Shown here piece after piece: positions 12,319 to 24,440 of a DNA stretch of 64,000 nucleotides. The stretch spans positions 30,152,522 to 30,216,521 of the forward strand of contig JARCOQ010000006.1 of NCBI GenBank assembly GCA_029207755.1, given 5' to 3'. The stretch is from Chamaea fasciata (taxonomy: Eukaryota; Chordata; Aves; Passeriformes; Sylviidae). The notes under the pieces were generated by a model, which was not told the origin of the DNA, did no database searches, and worked only from the letters and a program-made list of their open reading frames with translations. The position numbers were made by a program, and so were the translations under genes. How positions within the stretch are numbered: position 1 is the first letter of the stretch; every line of letters starts with the position of its first letter.

Positions 12319-15300
12319 GTCCCTCACTAAAAAACTAAAGATCCAGAGAATGCAACTTAATCTGTGACAAAAAGGTCTTATGAATTCAATCTTTTCCCAA
12401 AGAGTACGTGTAAAAATCCTGTTTCTGAAGTAATTATAGGGTTTGGAAAATGAGACATTCTATGTAATTTATTTTTTTCCTTTAATTTGCATTGAACTTA
12501 AACAATGGGCAAGGAAATCAAATAATGTGAAATAAAAAAAGGATAAAATTTTCAATTTGAATAGTATTTTTTTTGTCACTGGAAAAATCAAAGTGTTAAT
12601 TTAAGATGTGGAATGCATTAACATATTTATGTCCACAAAGCTACTTAAAAGTGGTGTATTTCTGATTTGAGCCAGTAATAATAATTTCAAGACATGGCCA
12701 GTGCTTCCTATTCTTATTTGAGCTGGAAGAGCAACCTGTCTTCCAAAAGAAGGCCTCATAGATGTTTAAAACAAGAAATAAATTAAAAAATATTAAAAGA
12801 TAAAATAGATACGTATTTCTGATATTTAGGGAATATCAGAAAAATATTCTAGAGAAACTAAATTACTTCAGAAAGTTTGCTTTAGGCATTTTGAATTGAC
12901 ATATACTCTCCTTTAGATGGGAGAACCCCAACAGAGGTGTGCTTACAGAAACTTCTGAGGTAAGTAGTTTGGAATGGTATCTCCAAGGGCACAGTTCTCA
13001 CTCTAGAAGCTCTGAAACATGCAACACCTAGACACTGATTTGTTTTCAAGTATGACAGAAGGTTTTCAGTTAGTGGATGACAGGTATCTTTTTTCAGCTG
13101 TCGCTGTGTTTAACTAATGGCTTCACTGTCTCCTGCAGCACAGATTTATGGTCAAATGACTGGTACTAGATGTATCAAACAGAACTCTCCTTGGCCCTAA
13201 AAAGAGCACTGCAGTAGCAAAAAGCTGGAGAAAGTGGACTTGACTATAAGAGGAACAGCAACAGATAATTGTTTGTTTTATCTTGTGTTTTTCTGAAGAG
13301 AAGTATAGTGCCTCCCTTTGAGAGACAAAACATCAGCATTCAACTTGTACCAGATGGATCCTGAGCTATTTAGAGGTAGAATAGAATTAGTCAGGGAACA
13401 GGACTGTATCCACTGTATTTGAGCTGGTTTCACATTGCTGGACTGGGGAGAAAAAAAAAATGTACAGAGCAATTATTAATTAGCTGGTAATCCTCGTCCA
13501 GCAGAGACTGTCTTGTTTCTTCGTAACATGCAAAAGTGTACATATGGAGTTTCAGAGGACTTCTTCATTGTAAAGATGCATTTCTACCAACCGTCATGTA
13601 GTGAATTATTCTGCACTGCATGCATCCCAGACTCAGAATTTTCCTTGCCTAAACTATTGTCTATTTTCTATGCATATACTTGCCTCAGTTTTTGCATGCT
13701 CAATTATAATTTTTATAGGTAGTAAATTTTAAACCTATCTAAAAATATCAGCTTAAATTATTCTTCTCATTTTTATCCAGTTGCAGAAAAAAATGATGAG
13801 AAAAATAAATCAATGTCTGATAATATGCTATAAATCTTGGGGAATTTCTGGTGGGTTTAAGAGTGTCCTTGTAAAATAATGTTCTGATTGCACAGAGAAA
13901 TGTCAGCCTAGGTAAATTATCTGAATAAAAGTGGCTGATAGATGTTAAGATAGTTATTCTTGAGGTCACCTTGAAAACTGTACTGGAAACAGGCTCAGTC
14001 CCAGTCTCACATTAAAACCCAAGAAAGGAGAGATATTTAAACATGCCTTCCTTCTGTTTCTTGTTTTGTTTGTTTTTGTTTGTTCATTTGTTTTTGCTTG
14101 GTTGGGATTTTTTTTTGTTACTGTATTTTTTAAAGTATTTGAGGGGAGGTTTTGGTGTGGGGCTTTTTGTTTTTTGTTTTCTTTGGTTGGTCTTTTGTTG
14201 TTTGTTTGTTTGTTTGTTTTTTAAAGGAAAACACTGAAGGGTGGATTTTGATTTCAACATGTACTATAAGATATTGATAAATTATACTTCCCTAGTGTAA
14301 CCATAGGCCTGTCAATCAGGCAGAATTGGTGCTTCAGGCCCTAAGGTAAAAACAGTTGGATTCTGTGAAGGACTTGAAATATGCAAACAAAAACTATCAG
14401 ATCAAAATATTAATAGGTGTGAAATAAGGGGACAGTGGCAGAATACTGGTGGTGTTAGGTGAATACAAACAACTGTGAAGGTAAAAAATACAAGCTTTTG
14501 CTGCCCAGCTATGGAATAAGGAATCAGGTCTCCTCTCCTTGCCTCTACAGCACCTGTGCTGCTGTGGGTTTGTCTAAATATGATTCAAGTCAACCTCTCT
14601 TTTTAAACCACTAAGTATATAATTGATGGTGAAAAAATTGAAAATCCATAGTATTTCTTCTCGAGTATCCTTATCAAATCAGAACCTCTTTCACTAATCT
14701 TATGAAATCATGCCTACAGAGAAGAAATCTTCCTACCATTTTCCCAAGCAAATAAGCTCTTTGAAGTAGCTTCAGAGCAAATCTGAGTGCTCTCTTTGTG
14801 CATAAGATTCTTCAATCAGATAAGAAATTACAGAGAAATTTTAAGGAATATTTTTTCACTTATCAGTATGAAAATGTACAAACCCCTCTTGTTATTCTCT
14901 GTTCTGATCATGAATCGATATACATTTCTTTATATGGCCACATAAAGAAAACAGTGTATGTTTTATATGTAACCACTGTAGCTCTGTAATATGCATGTAA
15001 GAAGAGAGAGGTTTCCATGGTTCCTCCACCACAGTTTCATTGTTTCCATTAAGCCTAGAAAAGTTAAGATAAAGCAGTGCAAAATAAAAAGATGACTAAT
15101 GCTACCAGAGAAAATGTGACCTTTCTGCACTGCACAAAGAACATTTATGGTATTCAGAATGACAGAAACAGAGTAGTAGATATGGCCAAAATAAGATGTA
15201 GCCCACCTACACTGAGATAGGATCAAGCAGACGTAGACCATCACCATCTATTGTTGATAAAACAAACAAAGCAGAAAATTACAAAAAAATATCAAAACCT

Positions 15301-15606
15301 TTGAAAACTGTCCACAGAAAGTGCTTTCTGTTCCAGGGAATTTTCTTTCCTAGAATCCAAATTAAAAATATTTTTATACATTGGGAAAATAGATCTACTC
15401 TCTGGCTCCATCTTTTTTACCAAACAATAATCTCTAATATACCTAACTAAATGTCCTCTCCCAATTTTTATGGTATCTAAACTTTTAATTTCTTCACTCA
15501 GGGATCATATCTTACTCATTTTACCTGAACTTGGTTACAGATTTGTGGCACAGTATTCTACCTGAAAAAGACTCGGGCTGCTTCTCCTTTGCCCACAAAG
15601 CCAGGT
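12319..15606. other. AT-rich spacer, no gene seen
   Basis: About 3.3 kb between two LTRs. It contains a T/G low-complexity tract (14050-14224) and short open frames with no recognisable content. No RNA gene or element end was identified. Confidence 0.65.
14050..14224. repeat. T/G low-complexity tract ((TTTG)n-like)
   Basis: Repeated TTTG and TTTTG units, with longer T runs and interruptions, fill about 175 bp. The 64-codon phenylalanine/leucine-rich frame across it is an artefact of this composition. Confidence 0.8.
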
Positions 15607-16151
15607 TGTTAAGGAAACTTCCCAGTCTGGCCATTCATGATGCTCTCTGTCAGTCACACTGCCAATGCCACAGACTTCCACTGCTGAATCCAAAGTCCCT
15701 TCACAGAGGGCGGCTCCAGCAGCCAGGGGTGTCCCTGCTTGACTCCCTGCACACCTCCCTGACACAGTCAGACCAGGCTTCCCATAGCAGAGTCTCAGAA
15801 GTCTTGTTCCGTAAAACAATATATTCAGAGTCTCAGAAGTCTTGTTCCGTAAAACAATATATTCACAGCGCAGGTACACAGAAAGAGCCTGAGCTGGTGC
15901 CTCTGAGGAGGGACCCCCCCCAAAACCCTGGTCTTTTATCCTCACAGTCCAAACCATGCAGAAGTCTCGTTCTTCTGAGTTCTCTGCTCCTTCTGTGTCT
16001 CCCTGCATTCATTCACCTGGCTGACACCACCCATCATTTTGTCTTTCGCTTATCAAATGTTGGCAGTTCATGGCCTTTTGTCTCAGGCTCCCACCCAGAG
16101 CTTAAACTACACCTCCAACAGAGCTACCTGCACCAGATGTACTCTTCAACA
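15607..16151 (-). mobile_element. Solo LTR of an endogenous retrovirus, family A copy 1
   Basis: Read on the minus strand, this begins TGTTGAAGAGTACATCTGG and ends CCTTAACA, so the ends form a TGTT...AACA inverted repeat. It matches, in reverse orientation, the copy at 63421-63933; the two stay alike along the whole length and diverge at the same point, which sets the left boundary. Length is 545 bp, or 507 bp without the 38-bp tandem duplication, close to the 513 bp of copy 2. The poly(A) signal region reads AATATA rather than AATAAA. No internal retroviral genes flank it, so it is a solo LTR. Flanks (CCAGGT left, CTGGTA right) give no exact target-site duplication; CAGGT/CTGGT would be a 5-bp match with one mismatch. 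Open frames across it (214 codons plus, 157 codons minus) are shadows. The retroviral class is not certain. Confidence 0.85.
15790..15865. repeat. Perfect 38-bp tandem duplication inside LTR family A copy 1
   Basis: Two identical 38-bp units (15790-15827 and 15828-15865) lie back to back. The unit covers the stretch aligning with the AATAAA poly(A) signal and downstream R-region of copy 2 at 63.7 kb, which has a single unit. The duplication is therefore specific to this copy and duplicates the polyadenylation region. Confidence 0.95.
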
Positions 16152-16639
16152 CTGGTAACTGGCCTAAGAGAATGAAATTAATATGATCAGCTCTTGGGAA
16201 AACCAAGAAGCTGCTACTATCTAAACTACTAGATATTTTAGAATTCAAAAATTCAGTTGAGGGAGTGAAGAATAATTGATACGTACATTTAAGTGAATAG
16301 TTATGTGAATGGAAACTACTATAACTATACTACAGTGTCTAAGTTTTTCTTTTAAGTACAAGGTTTGCTTTTATTTTGGGCATTGGAGGCAAATTTGAGG
16401 GGATAGTTATGGTTAGTTAGAAATCAAGAACGAATGAAGCTTATGTTTTGTAAAGTTATTTTCTTAGTGAAAGATCAGTTATTTTATTTTCATATTCTTA
16501 AATATATTTTTCCTCTACTCTGTTGCTTCCTGGTTATAATTGAATTTATTAAAGATTTTACTCCAGAGAGCTTCTACGGATGCAATTTTGTTTCTTTGTT
16601 ATCAGAAAGACTTGAGAACAGATATGATTGAATACTTCA

Positions 16640-18000
16640 ATCTTTTTTGAGTCTTTCTTAATCTTCTCTACTTCGCTGTTAAGCAGCTAGCCTATGTTTT
16701 GACTTTCTCTTTCTGCATTTAGTGAACCTTATCTTGTTTCCTTTTATGTCACTGTGCTTTTTTGATCTTATCCCTAAGGGTCTTGAGCTGTTCCTTTATA
16801 TTCTCTTTAAAACCTATAATCGTCTTTCCACTTTTTGTTTGATTCTTTTTGAATTTTCAGGTCACTGGAGAAATTATGATGTCTCTACAATAGTTTCTCA
16901 TTATTCTGCCATTCCTTGCTTCACTTGGAAATAACCACCACTATGCATTAAATACCTTCTCTTTCAGTAACTTCCAGCAGTGCTGCACTCCTGTGCCCTT
17001 AAACTTTTTTCTCTTCTCAGTAGGCTCTCTAGTACTCCAGGAAAAGGTGCGGTTTACCTTCCCCCTCAGCCATCACTTCCCTGCTTTTTTTTACCTTCAC
17101 AATTCTTTACTTCTCACATATATTCTCTAATATATACTTCTCATATTTTCTGTAATCTTTCACAATTTTTTTCTGATTGTACCTTTTGTTTACGTGTTCT
17201 GTCATTTTAGTTAGTTGAAACACCATCTGAAAAAGAAGCATATTTCATGCACTTACCGTGTCATCCTACTTTGCCATTTAGGTATCTCTGAACAATTACA
17301 GTCTTCTTTTGCTTCAAGGTTTTAATTAGAAAAAAAAAAAAGTTCACCATTTTGTCTTCTAGCTTATGTGGAATATGTGAATTCTTCTTTGCATTTATGC
17401 TTCTTTCATAAAATAATCCATGAACTTGTGAAAAAGTGCACCTTTAATACATGGTACACCTTTCTTGTTCCTACACCTGTTGTTCCTAAGGAGATTACAT
17501 CTCTGTGGTTTAGCTCAGCAACTTTCTAGGATGACACTTTCATTGTTTTGGCTGTGTTTTTAACAAATATTTCTCTCTACATACTCCCAAGCTGGGACAG
17601 CTGCATAATAACATTCTAAAGGCTGATCTCTTACTTGACCCTCTCATGACTGTGATTCACCTCTGCCTAAATTTAGAGAGAAAATGGGCTTTTGTGTTTG
17701 ATTTCTTTTCCTCTCTCTTTAGTTCTCAGATCTTATCACAGATCTAGGCTATTTTGAAATCTCCTCCCCTGTGTGTACTCAAAGATCTTCCTCTTCTTTT
17801 CACATCCACTATAAACCGGTTTTTTTTGCTGCCTCCTTTGTGTAATGCCATGCCAGATGTCATGACACCTATTTACTTTCATTAGTTGTTTGAAATGTTC
17901 ATCTCCAAGTCATCTGTCACCATCTTCCTTTATGATCTTTATCCCACTGAGCTGCTATCTTCTGTTCCTCCACTCTGCTGCCAGATTCTTGAAGTCTCTT
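16640..18000. other. Pyrimidine-rich, strand-asymmetric segment of about 1.4 kb
   Basis: The plus strand is dominated by C and T, with frequent CTTC, TTCTC and CCTTC words, for over a kilobase. There is no recognisable repeat end, no poly(A) tail immediately adjacent and no open frame longer than about 76 codons. It could be a decayed interspersed element, or a non-coding transcript or intron showing transcription-linked skew. Confidence 0.4.
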
Positions 18001-18672
18001 TTTTACCTCATAGGATTCAAGGTAACAGTAGCAAGTGCATCTAAATATGTAGCATGGTGAAGTAATCCAGAGGGATAGGGATACATTGCTTGTCTTTCTG
18101 AAATTGTCTTTTTATTTTGGATACGAACAGGAGTACGTTCCTCAAACAAGGTGTTGTCTGCACTTTAAGGTAGCCAAGGTCAGGACCTTCCAGAAGACCT
18201 CTACATAATGATTTTTCTTTGCAAATTGTCTTAGATGCCAGTACAGGCAAGAAGTGATCTAGGATTGATGTTCCTATTTTAGACTGTTGCACATGTGGGC
18301 ACGTTTTCTTTCAAGAGGAGGTAATAATAGAAAACTAAGAATAGAATGAGTCAGAACAAAATTAAAATGTAATCTTGACTTTCTTGCCTCTTAGTCCTTC
18401 AGGAAATCACATGTGCGTTGTACAGATTGCTGGGTATTATGTACATTCATCTACTTTGAGTCCTTTTTGGAAAGCAGAAGACATTATGTCTTTTCTGTTG
18501 CAGAGAGAGGTGGTATGTATGGCTTTCTCTCTTTTATATGCTCAGTTTCTGCTTATCGTAGTGTTTGGCCACAGGTCTTCTAGAACCATATACTAAGTGC
18601 AATAAAAAAGATAGATGCAGGCCAAGAAGAGCATAATTTTAAAGTGCATAATTCTGCAGCTGTACAATTTTC

Positions 18673-18677
<5 letters not shown>

Positions 18678-18728
<51 letters not shown>
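18678..18728. repeat. Poly-T homopolymer, 51 T
   Basis: An uninterrupted run of 51 T residues. Such a run may be the tail of a minus-strand retroposon, but I recognise no retroposed body beside it. Its assembled length is also prone to sequencing error. Confidence 0.95.
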
Positions 18729-18731
<3 letters not shown>

Positions 18732-19813
18732 GGGTATGCCACATCAGTGTATTTTTTATTGCAATGAATGAGATTTTCTCTATTTTCTAATGCATGGTGC
18801 TATATTTGATTAAGTATTGTATTTGACAATGTTTACCTCACTGTGGTCATGTGTTATTCTGGCTGTTAAAGTTGTGTCAGCAAACACAGTACTTTCAATC
18901 TTCATTTCATAAGCCCCATTTTTTTACAGGTGCGTAAGCTGATCTCAGTACTTTTCTTCAGGCCAAAAGTTCTCTAATATTCTCATCACTAACCCTTTTA
19001 TTTATTTTAATTAAAATAAAATATCAATTTAATTTTTAAATGTTTTATATTAGCCATACCAAACTAGAGATAAATTATCCTTGCTTTCTTTGAAGCTTTT
19101 GTAATTTTCCAAAGGTCCGTAAAAAAGCAAAAAACCAAAAAGGGGTTCAAATGAATAGTTTAAACATATTCAACAGGTATTTTAACATTTGCCATTACTT
19201 CCATGTTTCTAATGCATTATCTCATGCTAATTGGACTATTTTACATCAAAAATAATATTTTTAATATATTTTGATACTTCTATTCATGCTAATTTTGATG
19301 ATATAATTTGACCTGTACAGGAACCAACCTTTCTAGGGCATTTCAGAAGTTGTCACAGCTGTCTAAAAGTGAATTGTGCCGTTTAAAGATAGTATATTCA
19401 AGAATCAGACCCTGAAAACATTCATTTAGAGTGAGGCCTCACTCCTCAGTCTCACACCTGAGACTCCTTCGAGAGAGAGTGCTGGCTGTATATTTTATTC
19501 CTATCTAGTGCATGACAGTGCAGAGCAATCACACTGAGCAGCACCTGGGGTACAGTTAGCCTCTGTTACTTGCCCTGAGTGTTACCTGCTAACAGGGAAA
19601 CCTGTTCCCTGAGAGTGGCAGTGTCTGGTTCCTAATTGCCAGTAACGCCTTAGCTCCTTGTGCTTGTTTCCAATCCAGATGCAGTCAACATTACTGCCAG
19701 TGTTAGACGTATTATAAAATCTCCACTATAATTCCTCTTTAATTAGCGTCCTATTATCTTAAATTGCTTCAACAATTTTTTTTTCTCAAAATCTCCTCCA
19801 TTCTTTCATACCC

Positions 19814-19890
19814 TTTTTATCTTTTTTTTTTTTTTTTGTTTTGTTTTGGGGTTTTTTTTTTTATTTTTTTTTTTTAATTATTTTTTGTAA
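19814..19890. repeat. T-rich low-complexity tract
   Basis: T homopolymers interrupted by TTG, GGGG and ATT. Minus-strand frames starting here read lysine-rich ends that are artefacts of the tract. Confidence 0.8.
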
Positions 19891-21106
19891 AATTGCCTCA
19901 GTATTTCCCCACTGGTTGGATCTACTACAGTTTTTTTTACTTTGTTTTTTAATAGCTGATTCAGAAGGATAGAAAAGCTCAATGGACTCCTGGTAGAGTG
20001 CAGTAATATCAGTGTTTGTGTTCTCAGGGTTTTTCTTTCTCTGGAGCATAATGGTTGAACTAAGTCTTGTGGTGAAGAGCAAACCCGCTGGGCTAATGGC
20101 AATAAACTTGAAAACAGTGAGAGGCTTGTTCACTCAGGTTCAATGTGTGAATAGCTCTGCACAGCTCTAATTAGGACCCTGGTTCTCAATAGGTAATTAA
20201 ATATCAGTTTGGATATCCAAGTGAAGGGATTAAGGTGAAAATGTAACATTCACATTTATAGTAGAATAAAAAGTTCTGCATTTCTGTTGGTTGACTGGCA
20301 TTATAATGAACTCTGTCAGAAATACCTTTAAATGTGCCCATGTGAGGCAGAAAACTGAAATGTAGCACACTGCCTGCAAGGAATCTCTCATGGCAATGAT
20401 GTGGTCACTGAATAAGCTAAGACTGACATTTTGTCCTTAAGGAAGATTTCTCTTAGCCTCTGGACAAATGAGCATTATTGTGTATCAATAAAAATAAAAA
20501 TAGTGCCATCATTTCAGCTGGTAGTTTGTCTGTTTTGACACCCCTCCCTCACTTCCTCACCCTCAGTTATTTCATGGATAGCTGAATGCACACTGCAATA
20601 TGGGACATATATATTTGTACTTTAAGGACTGTTATTGAGATGGAAAGGAATGTTTAATTTTAGTAACCTAATCAACCTAAAGCAGGTACCTTGGATTCAC
20701 ATGTTTTATGAGGTTTTAAACTTGTGAAATACGTTTGGCTATACCTACCAATCTCTTTGAAGTTTCACTGCTTCCCAAGGCTAAATCCCAGTTCATTTTT
20801 TTCCTCTTGGCATAAATATTTCAGCATTTAAAATTCTTTAAAAATATTTTTAGGCATTTAATTTCTATTACTACTTTCTGACAATGCTCATATTGACATA
20901 GAAATATAGTTCAGACAAACATTGCAGAATATAAGGTTAGCAAAGTCCAGAAAAAAAAAAATCAGACTTGAAGACAATTTTCAGAATTTTAGAATTATGT
21001 AGTAGCAAGTATTTCTCACTATTCTCCGAAGCAGGATTTCATACTCTCTATTGTTTAAAGGATAGAAAGCTGGTTTTGCCCTATGACAGAATAAAGGTTT
21101 AATGAT

Positions 21107-21250
21107 TGTCCTGGTTTTGCTGAAAATTAGGAAGGAGAATGGAATTTCTTAGGTGCCAAGAAGTGATTGCTAAGGACAGAGGAAAACCTGAAACAGGTCA
21201 TTGCCGCAGGCAGTACATTCTCCCAGACATGCTGACGTGTCCTTACTTTT
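21107..21250 (+). mobile_element. Possible 5' fragment of an avian ERV LTR
   Basis: The segment opens with TGTCCTGGTTTTGCTGAAAA; TGTCCTGGTTT is the start shared by several avian ERVL-type LTRs (compare the LTR at 33738). After this start I cannot match the sequence to a specific family, and no 3' end, poly(A) signal or target-site duplication was found. It could be chance similarity. Confidence 0.3.
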
Positions 21251-22759
21251 ACTCTTCCCACTTGTCTGTATGAAGAGCAAACACCATGTTTCTGCAAAGC
21301 CTTCCTTCAATTTTCTTCCAGTTCCTTAAAAAACTTCAGCTGAAGTACATCTTGCTTATTTTTTTCTTCTACACCAGTACATAGGTTGGATGAGACAGTG
21401 CATAAGGTTTTTTCCCCCAAGTTTTTGAGATCTGGACCTCATTAATTTCAAGAACAGAAAGGGTTACTGTAACCTAACCTGTTTTCTTTGTTCCACTCAT
21501 ATTCCTATTTCCAGATTCATTTAATAATTCATTGTAAAGGGTGACTGACATTGTAAAAAGTTCCCTACTGAAATTATGCCTGCCTGCCTCCGATTCCCTT
21601 GCAACTTCTTTTTAAAGATTTCTGTACATATTCTACTGTAAGCTAAAATTAATTAACAAATATTTTCAATAATTTGTTTTCTCTGTAAGCATAAATCTGT
21701 GGAAGTATTGAGTATAGATTTTTCCAATATGATTAAAAAGTAATGAAGTATGTGATTTTATTTATATTCTGTAGGAAAGAAATTGTACTGTCTTACCCTC
21801 TTTTGTGAGCTGATCATGTCATGCTTCTAGGTCGAATGTTTTTATTCCTACAATTTCTAATTCCTACAAGTTTCTAATAGACCGCAATTACCAACTATTT
21901 CATTATTTTGTAACATACACTTTGTTAAAATGATTACTTCATCAATCACATGCCACATAATTAATCAAATGTAATTGACCAAATTAATTCACATTTAATT
22001 AATTTGAAACAGAAGATACTGCTTGAAAAATCATCTTTTAACATACACTGGAATGGGATCTCCTGGCTTTTGACCATAGTTTGGCACTGTTCATACCTGG
22101 ATTCTTCAGAAAAATCTGTGAAGCTTCACCTTACAGGTGAAGAAAACAGCAGACAATGTGATGAAGCCATCCTCAATAGTCAACAGAAAAAAACCCTGCC
22201 TGTGTTATCCAAACAACATTTTGAAATATGGATAATGCTGTCTGAATTTGGGTAGTCTGCAGACACCTTTGGCACATCTACTTTTAATACTATGCTAGAT
22301 CTTTGATGTGAACATTAGGAAAGGTGATTGAAGGCTCATCACCAAGAACACAGAAGAACACAGATGGTAGGGAAACCCTAATTGCACAGGCCCTGCCTCT
22401 CCTCCTCCTCCTCTCAGGGCTGTTCCAGGAGAGCCTCAGTCCCAAGGCCTAGAGTGATACCCATGAAGAGGAGTTATCAGAAAACCTCTCTGGGTAACCT
22501 TTTGGACTGAGAGGGTTGGCAGTCTTTGGATAGAGGTATGGCACTGAATATGGGGTGTGGGAAAAAAACAGCTTGGAATTGTTGGACATTTCTTATACGC
22601 TGTTTAGGATAAGCATCAAAGGTGGGAAAAGGGAGGGATCAAGATGGTTTGAAAAAGAAATGAAAGGGAAAAAGATGATAAATGAGGTTGATGGCATGTA
22701 AGCAGATTGCCAGTCAATACACCTGTGTGGCTGTGTTCTGCACTGATCCCTCCAGACTG

Positions 22760-24440
22760 CTATGTCTTCTCATTTAATGCCAATTCTAGCCGATTTTCCG
22801 GTAACAGGACTCTACTCTGTGTGCCTGTGTGTGTATGGATGTCCAAGCGCCAGGAGTGGGAGTGGGGCCAGTGGTCAGAGCCCTGAGTGCCAGCACCTGG
22901 AGACCCCAGAGTTCATGTATACTGTGTGGGTAGGCACACAAGGGTGTGATCACAGCCTACACCCAGCTAGACTAACTAGCAAATGGGGAGGGAGATTTTG
23001 GAGTCAAGTGTGACAGGTAGCACAAGTCTAGGCCAGAAGGTGGAGAGATCGAAGGGTCTTGAGTCCACCGCTGGAGGAGCAAGGAGGTTCAGACCAGCAA
23101 CTGGAGAGTCCATGGTCCTTGGGGGATGACTGCTGGTAAGTTTATGAATCTGGACCAGCTATCGGGGGCATTTCCGTCTCTCTGTGCAAGGCAACTGAGG
23201 GACTAGAGGACCCAAGGGCCAGCTATGAAGTCTGCTGGGTGTCTGTGAGCGACTGGAGGAAATTACCATCTCAAAACATTTTGTGTGCATGTGTGGGAGA
23301 AGGGGAATATTGGGTCTTGCCTTTGGTGAAGCTATGCACTGCTCTAAATACCCCACTGCTCCCTGGGGCCTGTATGCCAACCTCACAGGGGCTGCAAATC
23401 CCTGGCACTCCAGAGGCCATGCTTCACACCTGGCCCTGGAGCCCCTAACCCAGCTCCAGAGTGGTTAGATGACTGAAAGTCTCACCTCGGGGAAGGCCCA
23501 GGAAAGCCAAAGGGTACTTAAGCAAAGCACTAGGTAAGTATATGTCTTGACCCTACCTCTGCTTAGAATTTACATCATCTGAAATAGCGATGGAACCTGG
23601 AGTGGTAGGTATATTTGTTCTTTTCTATATCACCCTCTCTTCTTCTAATTCCTTTTTTTCAAAGTCTGAGTAACTTAAAATCAGATAGACTTGAATTATG
23701 CTTAAGATGAATGGGCTAAGTTAACCCTTTGTGAAATGATTTATGTTGATTGAACATTGCTTCAAACTTTTGCCAAAGTTCTCTGATTTTCTGAAGTTTG
23801 CTGGTAAAATTTCTGTTGTTTTCTCTTGAGGAATATTTTTTGATATTTCTTCCTTGCATCTGACTCAGGATACATTAACAAAAAGTAAGCTTGTTTAAGA
23901 GAGTCCTCAAGCAAGTTCTGGGCCTTAGAGTGTCTAAGACCAGGTGCTGGACAGGCCCGTAGTGTGGGTACCTGTGTGTGTAGGTCTGAGTACCAGCATG
24001 TGGAGTGGGGTTGCATCCTCAGGCTCACATGTCCAGGTACCTATAAATGGGAAGACTGGGAGTCCAGGGTAGGTTTTGTGCCATTGGCTAGCTACTGAAG
24101 AGATTCATACTCTAATGGGCTTTCATCCTGATCAGCCAGAAAAAGTACCAGGATGAGGTCATTAGTGCTGTTTTTGCTAGTGCTGACTGTGTGTGTCTGT
24201 GGTGACCTGTGCAGCTGGCTGTGCTTGTGCATATATTTTTACTGTTTAGTTTGATATAGTTATTTTCCAACCTAAATTATTCTACGTGCATGTGTGTGTG
24301 TGTATGTGTGTGTCTATTGGGAATTCAGTCTTGCTTCTTCCTGGACCTGTGGAATTGGGGCTGTGGCAGCTTGGCCTCCATTGGGGTACTGGATTTCGCA
24401 ACTCCTAACAAATAAGATCCCTTTTTCAGGGAAAGCTCTC
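22760..24440. repeat. GC-richer, internally repetitive block; probable old interspersed element
   Basis: This 1.7-kb block is richer in G and C than its surroundings. It contains recurrent degenerate words built on a CCAGC-n-CTGGAG core (about 23060-23260: GAGTCCACCGCTGGAG, GACCAGCAACTGGAG, GACCAGCTATCGGGG, GGCCAGCTATG). A second part at about 23940-24420 has similar GTGTGGGTA and GAGTCCAGGGTAG words, separated by a more AT-rich spacer. The pattern resembles avian LTR or satellite-like dispersed repeats, but I cannot name a family or define ends. Open frames inside (up to 88 codons) show no domain. No strand is assigned. Confidence 0.45.
24291..24313. repeat. (TG)n microsatellite
   Basis: TG dinucleotides with a single TA interruption, within the GC-richer block. 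Confidence 0.85.

Larger units (their letters stand above)
16152..22760. other. AT-rich non-coding stretch with pyrimidine-rich zone, no gene seen
   Basis: About 6.6 kb with no supported gene. It holds a C/T-skewed zone (16640-18000), a 51-T homopolymer (18678-18728), a second T-rich tract (19814-19890), a possible LTR 5' fragment (21107-21250), and an A/T-rich zone with many TTAATT/AATTAA words (about 21900-22000). A slightly GC-richer patch at 19430-19700 has no recognised identity. Confidence 0.65.

Noticed and set aside
14043..14237. Hydrophobic 64-codon frame resembling a small membrane protein
   Set aside because: It is encoded by a T/G low-complexity tract; no start context or conserved motif supports it.
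15601..16157. Target-site duplication for LTR family A copy 1 (CAGGT/CTGGT)
   Set aside because: There is one mismatch in five bases and the alignment of the ends is ambiguous, so it is not reported as a duplication.
15531..16175. 214-codon plus-strand frame, the longest in the window
   Set aside because: It runs antisense through LTR family A copy 1 and includes the 38-bp tandem duplication. LTRs do not encode such a protein, and no conserved motif is visible.
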